DNA of 64,000 nucleotides from Macrophomina tecta (taxonomy: Eukaryota; Ascomycota; Dothideomycetes; Botryosphaeriales; Botryosphaeriaceae), in contig JAKSGN010000036.1 of the NCBI GenBank assembly GCA_024180945.1, positions 2,480,001-2,544,000 on the forward strand, in the 5' to 3' direction. The position numbers and the translations under genes are program-made. How positions within the stretch are numbered: the stretch's first letter is position 1; each line of letters starts with the position of its first letter. Positions 47,561 to 56,856 of the stretch are shown piece after piece. The notes beneath the pieces are model-generated. The model was not told where the DNA came from. It saw only the letters and a list, made by a program, of their open reading frames with translations, and did not search any database.

Positions 47561-48743
47561 TCAGTCAGAAAGGAGTGCCTCTTCACTCGTCTCCACAGTC
47601 CTGTAGAACCCCAACGCCTTGAGCATCGGCTTGTCATCGAATCTGTACAAATAAACCGTCTCATCCGGAGAGGCAAAATGCTGGTACTGATACCATGAAG
47701 GGATGCAGAAAGTGTCTCCCTTCTTCCACCCAATCTTCTCACCATTAATCTCGGAGCACCCCGAACCCTCAACGACATGGTATACCGCGGACGAGGTCTC
47801 ACGGAATACAGGAGAGGTCTTACCCGGATCCAGGCGTTCTGCCGACCCACCAATGATGCGGCTGACTGCAAAAGACACTTATCAGCACACGTCCATCCCG
47901 AAATTAAGGCCACAGGAAACCCAAAAACCACCTTACCCTCCTGTCCATTCCCTCTCAAATACGGCAGCGACGCCCATGGCCCCTCCACAGCATCCAAAGC
48001 CCTCCTCATCCCCTCCCAAGGAAACACAATCGGCGACGCCTCCACATCGACCTCCTCTGCAGGATACCTCGGGTGCTGATAATGTTCCACAAAATGCACA
48101 GGGAAGTGCACGAAGTTGGGCAGGTCCAGCCCATCCAGCCAGATCATCGGCTCCTCGCCGTGGTTGCCGTGATCGTGCCAGTTCCACGTGGGCGTGAGGA
48201 TCACGTCGCCGCGGCGCATGGGCACGCGCTTGCCGTGCACGGCGGTGAAGCCGCCGCTGCCCTCGATGATGAAGCGCATTGCGAAGGCCGTGTGCCGGTG
48301 CGCGGGCGCGGTTTCGTGCGGCATGACGAGCTGCAGGCCCGCGTAGAGCGTGTCGGTTGTGAAAGGGGCTTCTGGGAGGTGGTTAGTTCTAGAAGGAAAA
48401 GAAAATCGAGACGGCACCTGAGGGGAGCGAAGGGAGGTGTGGGAGGATGGGTGGAGGGCGTACCATTGCGCGCGGGGTTGACGAGCATGAGAACGCGCCG
48501 CTCAGCTTGCTTCTCGGTGACGAGTTGGCCTGCCTGCAGGAGGAGCGGCCGCACGTCGTCGTATTTCCAGATGTGCGGGACTGTGCGTGGCTCGGGGAGG
48601 GGAGGGTTGAGGCGCTTCATCTGCTCCCACAGGGGCAGGGTCGCGGTGGACTTCATGCCCTTGCTGAGCTTCTCGTACGAAGCCACTTTGCCATTAGGCT
48701 GGGCAGCGGTCCCATTGCGTGTGGTCTGTGTAATGGTTGACAT
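47561..48743 (-). CDS. Gentisate 1,2-dioxygenase
   Basis: Fe(II) ring-cleaving dioxygenase: gentisate plus O2 gives maleylpyruvate. ATG 48743 ([11 protein letters not shown]). Exons 48743-48464, 48371-47937 and 47865-47561 give 339 residues. Intron 1 is 92 bp (GTACGC, ACTAAC branch, CCCAG); intron 2 is 71 bp (GTAAGG, GCTGAT branch, TGCAG). The N-terminal cupin has the metal ligands in [16 protein letters not shown] and [16 protein letters not shown] follows, as in bacterial GDOs. The second cupin is [10 protein letters not shown]...GDTFCIPSW. The divergent gene on the other strand is an FAD hydroxylase of the type that makes gentisate, so the pair would act in sequence. Maleylpyruvate isomerase and fumarylpyruvate hydrolase are not in the window. 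Confidence 0.93.
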
Positions 48744-49075
48744 TGTTAATTAGTGCTGCTAGAATTACGAAGCTTGGATCCTCCGGTGCTAGGGCGGACC
48801 GAATCTCTGGCCATATAATTTAAGTAGGAAGTTCCCCGGAACGGCTTCCCCGGGAAGCCCGGGAGCGGTAAGCTCAGGAACGATTAGCCGGCCGATCATT
48901 GCGGGGGAAAGGCGGAGAGCTTTTTCGGGGAGTGGTCGGGAATTCGGGATACACAGATCGGCAGTTGTGAGGTCTGCCGAGCCGCAGCATTTCGGAATGG
49001 TAACAATCCATTAAATGCGGGTGAGTTTCCGCTGCGTAAGATGTCTGAGAAAGCATTCGGAATTGCGTGAACAAG
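48744..49075. promoter_or_regulatory. Bidirectional promoter of the gentisate pair
   Basis: About 330 bp between the two divergent starts. It has an inverted repeat with 8-bp arms (GGCTTCCC, one base, GGGAAGCC) at 48843-48859. Nearby is a direct repeat of TTCCCCGG at 48832-48839 and 48846-48853. CCG/CGG triplets like these are typical contacts of Zn2Cys6 activators, so the site may control both genes. That role is inferred. Confidence 0.45.
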
Positions 49076-50692
49076 ATGAACGGTCACACATCGGAACTGG
49101 ACAAGCTGGTGTGGATCTTCTCTCCTTGGCCTTCGGCTGCAGCTAATTGATTCAAGATTAGAGATGTGGCTTACCCGACCAATTGCCTGTCTTTCTTGGA
49201 CAGACTGGCGCCCACAGAGACCACGGTCCTGGAACAATCTAACGGCAACCTCAAACTGAATGTTCTGGTAGTGGGTGCAGGTTTGGGCGGACTGGCCACC
49301 GCAGTCGCCCTAAGCAGGCGTGGACACTCCGTTACAGTCCTGGAGAGAGCAACCGAGCTGAGTGAAGTGGGTGATAGATATGGAGTCTGAGTATTGCCGC
49401 TGACGAGAGCAGGTCGGAGCAGGGATCCAAGTTCCTCCGAATTCAGCTCGGCTACTGCTCTCCTGGGGCATAGGCCCTTATCTTCAAGAGAAAGCCATTG
49501 CTCCTGAGGATATTACCTTCCGCAGATGGCAAACTGGAGAAGCGATTGGCTATACGAAACTAAAACCCGAATTCGAGAAAAATTTCGGCGCACCGTACTA
49601 TGTTGTCCACCGCGCGCATCTCCATGACGCTTTACACAGACTGGCGGAGAAGCACGGGGCCCAGATCGTACTGAATAGGAGCGTGGTGAAGTATGACCCT
49701 GACGCTCCCTCAGTGGAGACGGAAAAGGGAGAGACCTTTACTGCGGACCTCGTCATCGCTGCGGATGGTGTGAGGTCAACTGCGCGACAGGTCGTTCTGG
49801 GCGGAGAGGACCTACCGGCACAGAAGACAAGATTTGCCGCATACAGAGCAACTGTACCGGTGGAGAAAATGCGGGAAGATCCAGAACTGGCGGCGCTACT
49901 TGCAAGGCCCGGGATCAATATCTGGTAAGACACAGCCTATTAGACATTACCAGCTAAAGCTCACTGCATGCAGGATTGGCGAAGAGAGACATTGCATGAC
50001 GTACTGTATAGCGGGAGGCAAAGCGTTCAATATGGTCCTCTCACACCCAGATTCTCCTGGTGCGGAGGTCTCGCAGCCCGACAAAGTTCTGGAGGATATG
50101 CGTGCCCATTTCAAGGACTGGGATTCAAGGTAAGTTCCTTCCATAACTATACTCGCGGAACGCCACTCACAGAATAAGACTGGTAAAGGTGATCAGTCTC
50201 ATCGACAAGACGCTAAAATGGCCCTTGATGAGTGGATCAAAACTACCAACATGGATCGCGCCATCGAAGAAGCTTCTAATTCTTGGTGACGCTGCTCATG
50301 CTATGCTTCCTTACATGTCTCAAGGGGCTGCGATGGCTGTTGAGGATGCTGCGGCTATTGCCGAAGCTTTGAGCTTGACTCGCAGCCGGAAAGATGTATC
50401 GAAAGCGTTAGTTGTTTTCGAGAAAGAGAGAATGAAGCGTGCAGGGGACATGCAGACGGCAAGTTTATTGAACGGAGTCATCTGGCATTTCGCGGATGGT
50501 CCAGTGCAGCGTGCCAGGGACGCAAGCATGAGAGCAGAGATTGAGGGAAGGGTGATCGTTGAAAGCGCGAACCAGTGGAGCGACCCTGCAACACAGCTGT
50601 GGTGTTATGGGTATGACGCTGAAGCAGCCATTCGGGATGCTTGGAGAGCTTTTCATCAGGATAATGGTAGCAATGGGGCTGTGGCGCATTGA
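49076..50692 (+). CDS. Class A FAD aromatic hydroxylase (salicylate/3-hydroxybenzoate type)
   Basis: NAD(P)H-dependent flavin monooxygenase that adds a hydroxyl to an aromatic acid. Exons 49413-49924, 49974-50129 and 50173-50692 are well supported, preceded by 49157-49366. The start is less sure: no ATG lies in frame in that exon. I propose ATG 49076 with an intron at 49109-49156, giving 476 residues. Other introns: 49367-49412 (GTGGGT/GCAG), 49925-49973 (GTAAGA/GCAG) and 50130-50172 (GTAAGT/CACAG). Motifs: VVGAGLGGLATAVALSRRGH (FAD Rossmann), VIAADGVRSTAR (DG motif) and LLILGDAAHAMLPYMSQG (GD motif). The neighbouring gentisate dioxygenase suggests the product is gentisate, from salicylate or 3-hydroxybenzoate. 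The substrate itself cannot be read from the sequence. Confidence 0.88.
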
Positions 50693-51215
50693 TAGCATGT
50701 AGATCTTGCCACTAAGCTGTGGAGTTTTCGCACTTGTATCCAGCTGTGAATTAGTTGGTCGGATGTGACAATCAATGAAGCACATTGACGGATTATGGGA
50801 CCAGTATTTGAGATTTTTTTTTTTTTTTTTTCGAGCATGTAGGTCCGCTCGGACAAAAACGGTCAATGCGACGTTAAACACGCCAAATCCCTTCGGGCCT
50901 TATCCAACGTTCTCAAGCAGCCGCGTATCTCGTACCCGATACCGGTATGGCGAGTATTTAACAAGCGGCAGATATTCCAGTGTTGTGCATATGTCCTTCT
51001 GCTGCAACTATTCCCAAGAATCAATCATCTCTCTACCACACAAAGCCCTGGTCGTTGGATCTGTAGGTTTTTTGGGGCCATGCAATCAGCAGCGCATACA
51101 TCCGCCACAGGTGGGAAGTTTACGGTTTCACTCGCAATACGAAGAATATCCAAAAACTCGCTGCACATGAAATCACGCCAATAGTGGCAGCTTTTGATGA
51201 TCACTCGCTCCCTAG
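50693..51215. other. Intergenic with T18 run
   Basis: 3' flank of the hydroxylase gene. A T18 homopolymer lies at 50814-50831. No gene is supported. Confidence 0.5.
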
Positions 51216-51472
51216 TACTCCAGCGCCATTGTATTTTCCATTGTCCAATTCTGGGACTTCCTCCAGCTACTCGAAACAATCATCAGCCTCTCAAGCTCCA
51301 CAGCCGACTTCAGCAGTAAGCATGGCGTCAAACCGCTGGTCTTCCTCATCTCCGGCATGAAGGACTTCGACGAGACGGGTCTGACGGAACACCTGGCGTA
51401 CGTCCTGTCACCGAGGCGGACCCGCTGGATCCGCCCCCTGTCACGAGCGAGCGTGCACTGCACTGCGACAAG
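51216..51472 (+). pseudogene. Host exon truncated by hAT copy 2
   Basis: An 85-codon open stretch in host-like codons (CTC, CTG, GAC, AAG). It starts after a CCCTAG that looks like an intron acceptor and runs directly into the transposon end. The protein style is ordered (VQFWDFLQLLETIISL, then VKPLVFLISGMKDFDETG). I do not recognise the family. The sequence on the far side of the transposon (from 54198) does not continue it. It may be only a chance frame. Confidence 0.35.
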
Positions 51473-54197
51473 CAGACATCCCAATAATAAATAAATACAT
51501 AATATTGACATATTCTTATGTATTCATTGGCAGATCCTAATATTATTATCGATTGCTAAGCTTATCAATAATTATTAATATAAAACTGAAGCGCCATGCA
51601 TGTCGTCGTTGCCGCCAGCAATATCCATGACCTTACCATCTACTGCCACGTAGACTTTGCGGACCAAGTCATTCTTCACCCAGTTGCTCAGGCATTGAAG
51701 CTTCTCGATAGTATCAGGCGAGAGCCGTGCCCTGTCCCAAGAAATTGTCCGCCTTGCGCAAGAGAATACCCGTTCCGGATCGTCGGACATCGCCGGCACA
51801 CTTAGTATGTCAATGGCCAATTGGTGTAAACGTGGATACTCAATCCTCTGTTCTTCTCGACACCACCATTCAAGCGGTGTTTTGGTCGTCATAGGTCTTG
51901 GCGGAGAATTGACGAATTTTTCGAATTCATCCTCATCTCCGGGTTCATCCAAGACACTCATTGACTGCTTGATACGCTCGTACGGTGTTACTTCCCGTCG
52001 TTCGTCGTTCAGCCGAGCCGCGGACTCCGACGGGAGTGGCCGGTCCTTGTACTTCGCCCAATGCTGCCGTGCACCAGCAATAGCGGTCTGCCTCCATTCC
52101 TCTGCCCAGTGGCGGTCAAGGTACCTCCGGCGCTTTTCTGGATGGAGCAATAATGCCGTGGCATATATTGGGTTTCTGTCACTCTCTTCATAATACTTCG
52201 AGAGAACCCACCAACCCATGTGAATGGAATGAACCATACGCGCGTTGCTGGCGTATTTGCCCTGCTTTAACATCAGTCCAGGTCTGGTAATCGATCGAGC
52301 CGTCCATGGCTTACCTTGGCATTCTCAAACTGCATGAAAAGAATATCCATATTCTCTAGCACCTGATCTATTGATGCCCACTCCATTTGCTGCTCCAAGG
52401 TCGCTTGGTAAAACGGCTGCAAGAACTCGTGAGTCATTTTGAGTACTTGCCAATCATCATGTGTGAGGATGTCGTCTTCCAGCTCGTTGTGGTATTGGTT
52501 GGGGAATATTGACAATGGACCCTCTTGGCTGATAGCCGCATCAAGCAACTTGAACCATGAGTTCCAACGGGTGATATTGTCAATTCCAAGCGCCTTTTCT
52601 GCAATGTCATCCCATGCATCGTTGCGCACTGTGGAATTACGGATGAACACCGCAATGTTGTGGAGTTTACCCATTGGGCCGATGCTCCGCCAGCCGGCAG
52701 TGTCATGGCGTTTCTTGCGCCTGTCGTGACTCTTGTGACAAGTGTTCGACTGAATTTGGTCGTGTAACGCGTCCGCAACTGTTACATCATTTACCTCGTG
52801 TTGCGCCTGCGCAATTGCGGCCTGCAGAGCGTCCTCACTAGTTGCAAAGAGAAAGGCTTGAAGGGACAAGTTAATGATGTGGCCGGCACACCGCGTTCGA
52901 GAGGACACTGGGTCAAGTGTAAGGCCGTACTCTTGCGACAGCTCAACAGCAAGTTGGCGGAGACAGGTGTCATTCTTTGCGTCATTGTCCCCAGTGAAGT
53001 AGCCGATTCGGGGCGCTAAGTGGTACTGTCGGATAATCGTCATCAAGTGAGGTGCCATAGCCGTGCCGGCGTGAGAGCGGCGGAGGTTTGGTAGCCCTAG
53101 CAATGCTTTCCGAGGTTTGTAGGCCTCGTCAACCCATTGGGCGTGAACAGCGATATAGGCCTTCCGCTGAGGAGAAGACCATACGTCCATAGCAATGTGT
53201 ACGAGGCTCCGGGCACGTTCTAGCCATTCCTTTACGGATTGTTGATGCGCATCGTAGGCCCTATCCAAGTCCGCCGCAACTGTGCTACCGGAATCAGTTA
53301 GGAACTCTTCAACGGCAGGGTTTATCGCGGCCAGAAGTGCCTGGTATTCCGGCCAGGTTACGAAGTTGAGCGGTAAATGTTTATGTGCGGATAGCAACAT
53401 CTGTGCCTCTCGAAAGGCATCGACATTGATTACACTCCGTAGAGTGTTCATCTCATTCTCCCTGACTTGCTGCAGCCGCTTGCCGGTTGTTCTTGCGAAG
53501 GCATTTTCGATGGCTAGTTGGCGCCTGTTTTGAGATTTTGAATCCTCTCGAACAAGTATGTGATGAGCCTTCTCGAGATGATAGCGGGCGTTGCCAGATA
53601 TGTGGGTTGACCAGGATGGATTGCGACAACGCGTGCAGTAGTGAAGTAATTTCCCGCTCATAGTACGTGGCTCGTCGCCTTGAGCTTCTCGAAAGTGATC
53701 CCATGTTGATGTGGCTCTCAGTTTCCGTCTCTTGACCGTATGCTGAGCTGACGATGCCTCGGGTTCTGACAGTGTGCTGGCAACTTGTGAGGCACTGTCA
53801 GAGGGTACCACGGAGGAAGAACTTGACGGGGCATTGGATTGGGGCAGTGAGGATATGTTGACGTCCATTGTCGTGTGTAGAGATATGTCGCTGATGTATT
53901 ACGAACTGCGTACTTGCAACGTGACGGGTATGGCGAGGCAGCAGTTTCGGTTGCTAGGAGTTACAAACATTGGAGTTCACCTCCTATCTAGAGGCCTGTT
54001 AAGCAGTAATATGCGTACAAGACTGCAATTTAATCTGAAACACTCTGGGGGAATTGGCGCTGGAAAATAGTGGGCCTATATTATTAATAGTTAACAATAT
54101 ATATTTATTGGCAGCGTCTATATTATTATCCTTATGGAAAAGCTTAACAATAAATATGCCCTTAATAATAAATATATATTTATTACTGGGATGTCTG
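51473..54197 (-). mobile_element. hAT-family DNA transposon, copy 2 (complete, inverted)
   Basis: 2725-bp element bounded by CAGACATCCCAATAATAAAT and, inverted, ATTTATTACTGGGATGTCTG. It is the mirror image of copy 1 with about five base differences. The flanking 8-mers are GCGACAAG on the left and GTGTAAGG on the right. They do not match, although hAT insertion makes an 8-bp target duplication. The left neighbour is core-type DNA and the right neighbour is subtelomere-type DNA. Confidence 0.95.
51575..53868 (-). CDS. hAT transposase, copy 2
   Basis: Same gene as copy 1: exons 53868-52315 and 52261-51575, intron 52262-52314, 746 residues, same BED finger, core and hATC region. It has Asn183, Pro456 and Arg563 instead of Thr, Leu and Gln. 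The Leu456Pro change lies in a helical stretch before LEDDILTHDDW, so one of the two copies may be weaker. No stop codons are present. Confidence 0.93.
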
Positions 54198-54932
54198 GTG
54201 TAAGGCCTAAATGTGGCAACTGTGTAGGCAACTCCGATAGTGGTATAAGTCAGAACCAGGACTGCGGCGCAGAAGGCGAAGCCTCCTTGGTAAAATGCAA
54301 CCCTATCGCAGGAATAAGCCCTACTGAGCGAAACGATACCCTAACCAAAAAAGTTGAGTCTACTGCTATAAGGGTCGACTGAGCTCTCATACAAGTTCGT
54401 CGGGTAGTTTCCTGGCGGATAGTACGGTCGACTCAGGGTAGGGTCGACTCAGAAAGGAAGCCGGATTTACGTCAAATTGAGATATATAATAGAGCGCACC
54501 TGCCCGATCAAAATTATATTGAGAAGTATGCCGATGCGACCGTCCGTTCGGGCATAATTGGTGAGATAGGGTAACTTAGGGTAAGTTTAATGGGGTGCGC
54601 AAGCTGCGGGTGCGCGCGCGGACCAGCGCGACGGTTTGGAAAATCAAAAGCTCGCCGCACAGAATAGGGTTAGGGTTGCAGACACGATGGCATTTCAAAA
54701 ACCGAAAAGGTGAGCGCCCCGTCACAAGGGGAGATTTAGAATGCAGTGGGTTCAGTTGGGTGCATTTAGTAGAGTGGATTCAGTAGAGTGGATTCAGCAG
54801 AGTGGATTCAGTAGAGTGGATTCAAAGTAGGGTTGATTTAGGGTAAGGTTGATTCAAAGTAGGGTTAACTAAGTTTATTCAGGCGCGAACAGGGGTGCGC
54901 GATACCGCGTCGCATTTAAAAAAAGGAGCGTA
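54198..54932 (+). promoter_or_regulatory. G-rich upstream block of helicase gene 1, with telomere-like motifs
   Basis: Subtelomere-like sequence. GGGTCGACTCAG repeats at about 54360-54455, a downstream AAATTGAGATAT...GAGCGC part and GGGTAA/TTAGGGTAAG motifs recur, diverged, at 63208-63440 ahead of the second helicase gene. An interstitial telomere-like TAGGGTTAGGGTT lies at 54665-54677. A 14-bp minisatellite is at 54768-54823. The block is interrupted at its downstream end by the Fot1-like element. Confidence 0.65.
54768..54823. repeat. 14-bp minisatellite, 4 units
   Basis: Four head-to-tail copies of AGTAGAGTGGATTC; the third unit has AGC for AGT. Looser copies (AAGTAGGGTTGATT) continue to about 54870. 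Confidence 0.95.
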
Positions 54933-54986
54933 ACGTGTTTCACCACCGAGCCGTCCAAACCACCGAGCCGTCCACTTCCTCACCAA
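54933..54986. repeat. Left terminal inverted repeat of Fot1-like element
   Basis: 54 bp, identical to the reverse complement of 56732-56785. The two internal CCACCGAGCCGTCCA motifs are probable transposase binding sites. Confidence 0.95.
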
Positions 54987-55054
54987 CATCACACTTTGAA
55001 CTCAAGTTATTCAACACAACACAAAAATTTCAATAAACTAGTAGCGATCCTAGA

Positions 55055-56704
55055 TTACTCAGTACCTGTTACCTCCTCTGTACAAGTCCGTCTGTTGTGC
55101 CCGGTCTTGCCGCAGTTCCCACAGCGCCGTTGAGCCCCCTGCGCGCCCTCTGCGCGAGCCTTCTTAGAGGGCTGTTCGCTGCCCTCTGCCCCCCCAGCGC
55201 CCTGAGGATTAGATAGCTGACCGCCGTCTACCATTGTTAGCGTGCCCCGATTCTGTACGTACTTTCTTTTACGCTGTTTCTTCTTGTTTGCGGCCTCTGT
55301 GGCCCTTTGAAGGGCAGAGAGTTCGTCGCGTACTAACACAGCAGAGTGCACCATGAATGACGCGCCTTTTACGAGCGATTGAAGCGATCCACGCGCCTCT
55401 GTAGGTGAGGAGCTGCAATACTGCCTTATCTGCTGATAAAGTAGCCTTGATTGGGCCTCTAATTCGCGCATATTGCTGGGCGTTTTGGATTCCCATGGGA
55501 CAGCCTCTGGTGCAGGCGGTGTAGGCGTACGAAGCCTGACATCAACCTTCGATAACACAACCTGCGGGTCGAGCGGCACCAAGCCAGCTCCTCGGAAGCT
55601 TGCACAGATATTCTCCTTTGTGAACACCTTGTAATAAGCCGCCTTGTACGCCTGTATAAAGGCTGGTTTGTCGATTTTTGTGGCCATCAAGCGCGCCAAG
55701 CCTGAGATCTAAGAGCGGTACGCCCGCTTTAACGGCGAGAAAATGCCCACATCAAGCGGCTGCAGGAGGTGCGACGAATGCGACGGCATACAGACGGTAA
55801 TAATCTTCTCCTCCTTGCACAGATCCTAGAACTCAATTAAGTTATAGCTCTCGTGGCCGTCGATTATGAGCAGCCGGTACACCCCCACAGTACGCGACTT
55901 TATATGCGCGTTAAAGTGCTCTAACCACTTCACTCCAAGCTCATTTATCGTCCAGCCGTTGGCGCTGACAGCAACAACCCAGTCCTCCATGCCAGAGGTG
56001 TCTTCGTACCAAGTGTTAATGTGGTTCTTGCCGGCGAAGATCGTAAAGGGTGGGATCGTCCAACCGAGCGCGCTAATCGCGTTAATAACTAAAGTCCACT
56101 CGCGATTGCCTGGCTAGATAAATTTTCGTTTTCCGCGCCTTTCAGAGCCTGTAATAACTAGCAGAGAGCCTATTACGCCCATCATAAAGCCAGTTTCATC
56201 AAAGTTGTACGTATCCTCGTCTAGGATACCGTACTTCTCCTTCACAGAGCGAACGAGGTCGAACTACCGCTCGATAACCACTGGGTCCTCGTTTAAGGCT
56301 CGCTGGCGATCGTACGCGCGAGTCCAGCACGTTTTGAGCTCATCTCTGCGGCTGATGAACCTGTCTGGCTAGTTCTTGCCCACGGTACCCCCGTCGCGCT
56401 CTGCCAGCAATTTGTTGGCCATATCACGTAGTATATCCTTGGAGGGCGGAAACCCTCTCGAATCCAGGTCCAGTATACGCTCGACAATCGCGCCTTCTTC
56501 ATGTTTGGTAAGCTTCTTGCCGTTAGGCACAGCTTCTACGCGTGGTATGGCACCTGCGCGTCGGTCGCGTACGGTTGATCGGGGAGCAAGGTACTCGCGA
56601 CAGGTAGCTCTTTCGCTGTGCGACGCGTGGGTATCAATAGATTGGATAGCAAGGTTAATATACTGAGTTTTCTGGGATGATTTCATAGCGTTGTGGTGAT
56701 GCAT
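55055..56704 (-). pseudogene. Fot1/pogo-like transposase with five TAG stops
   Basis: One continuous frame from MHHHNAMKSS (56704) to 55055. It has a psq/CENP-B-type helix-turn-helix head. The three catalytic aspartates lie in NFDETGFMMG, LLIIDGHESY and LLQPLDVGIFSPLK. A C-terminal zinc knuckle CGNCGKTGHNRRTC ends the protein. There is no frameshift. It is interrupted only by in-frame TAG codons at 56369-56371, 56264-56266, 56114-56116, 55826-55828 and 55709-55711. From context these replace Trp (N*PDRF, ER*FDL, EF*DLC) or Gln (FI*PGNREW, RS*ISGLA). Each fits a single CpA-to-TpA change on one strand, the RIP signature. Confidence 0.93.
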
Positions 56705-56731
56705 CGTGTTGAGTTTTCATCCGATGCGTTT

Positions 56732-56785
56732 TTGGTGAGGAAGTGGACGGCTCGGTGGTTTGGACGGCTCGGTGGTGAAACACGT
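56732..56785. repeat. Right terminal inverted repeat of Fot1-like element
   Basis: 54 bp, perfect complement of the left repeat, followed by the TA duplication. Confidence 0.95.
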
Positions 56786-56856
56786 TATTCGAGCGCCCGT
56801 TTAGCCCGATCAACCCGTTCAAAACGTTTTTCGCGTCCCGCGAACAGACATCAACA

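Larger units (their letters stand above)
54933..56785 (-). mobile_element. Fot1/pogo-like (Tc1-mariner) transposon, degenerate
   Basis: 1853-bp element with perfect 54-bp terminal inverted repeats (54933-54986 and 56732-56785), each starting ACGTGTTTCACCACCGAGCC. It is flanked by the TA dinucleotide on both sides (54931-54932 and 56786-56787), the target duplication of this superfamily. Each inverted repeat holds two copies of CCACCGAGCCGTCCA. It sits 70 bp before the helicase start codon. The transposase gene inside is broken by stops. Confidence 0.95.

Noticed and set aside
1..54197. Simple inversion between the hAT copies as the cause of the missing target duplication
   Set aside because: That model predicts the right flank of copy 1 to be the reverse complement of the right flank of copy 2; CCAATCGC and GTGTAAGG do not fit.
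54933..56785. Recoded TAG (stop-codon reassignment) in the Fot1-like gene
   Set aside because: Host genes end normally at TAG as well as other stops, and CpA-to-TpA mutation explains every case.
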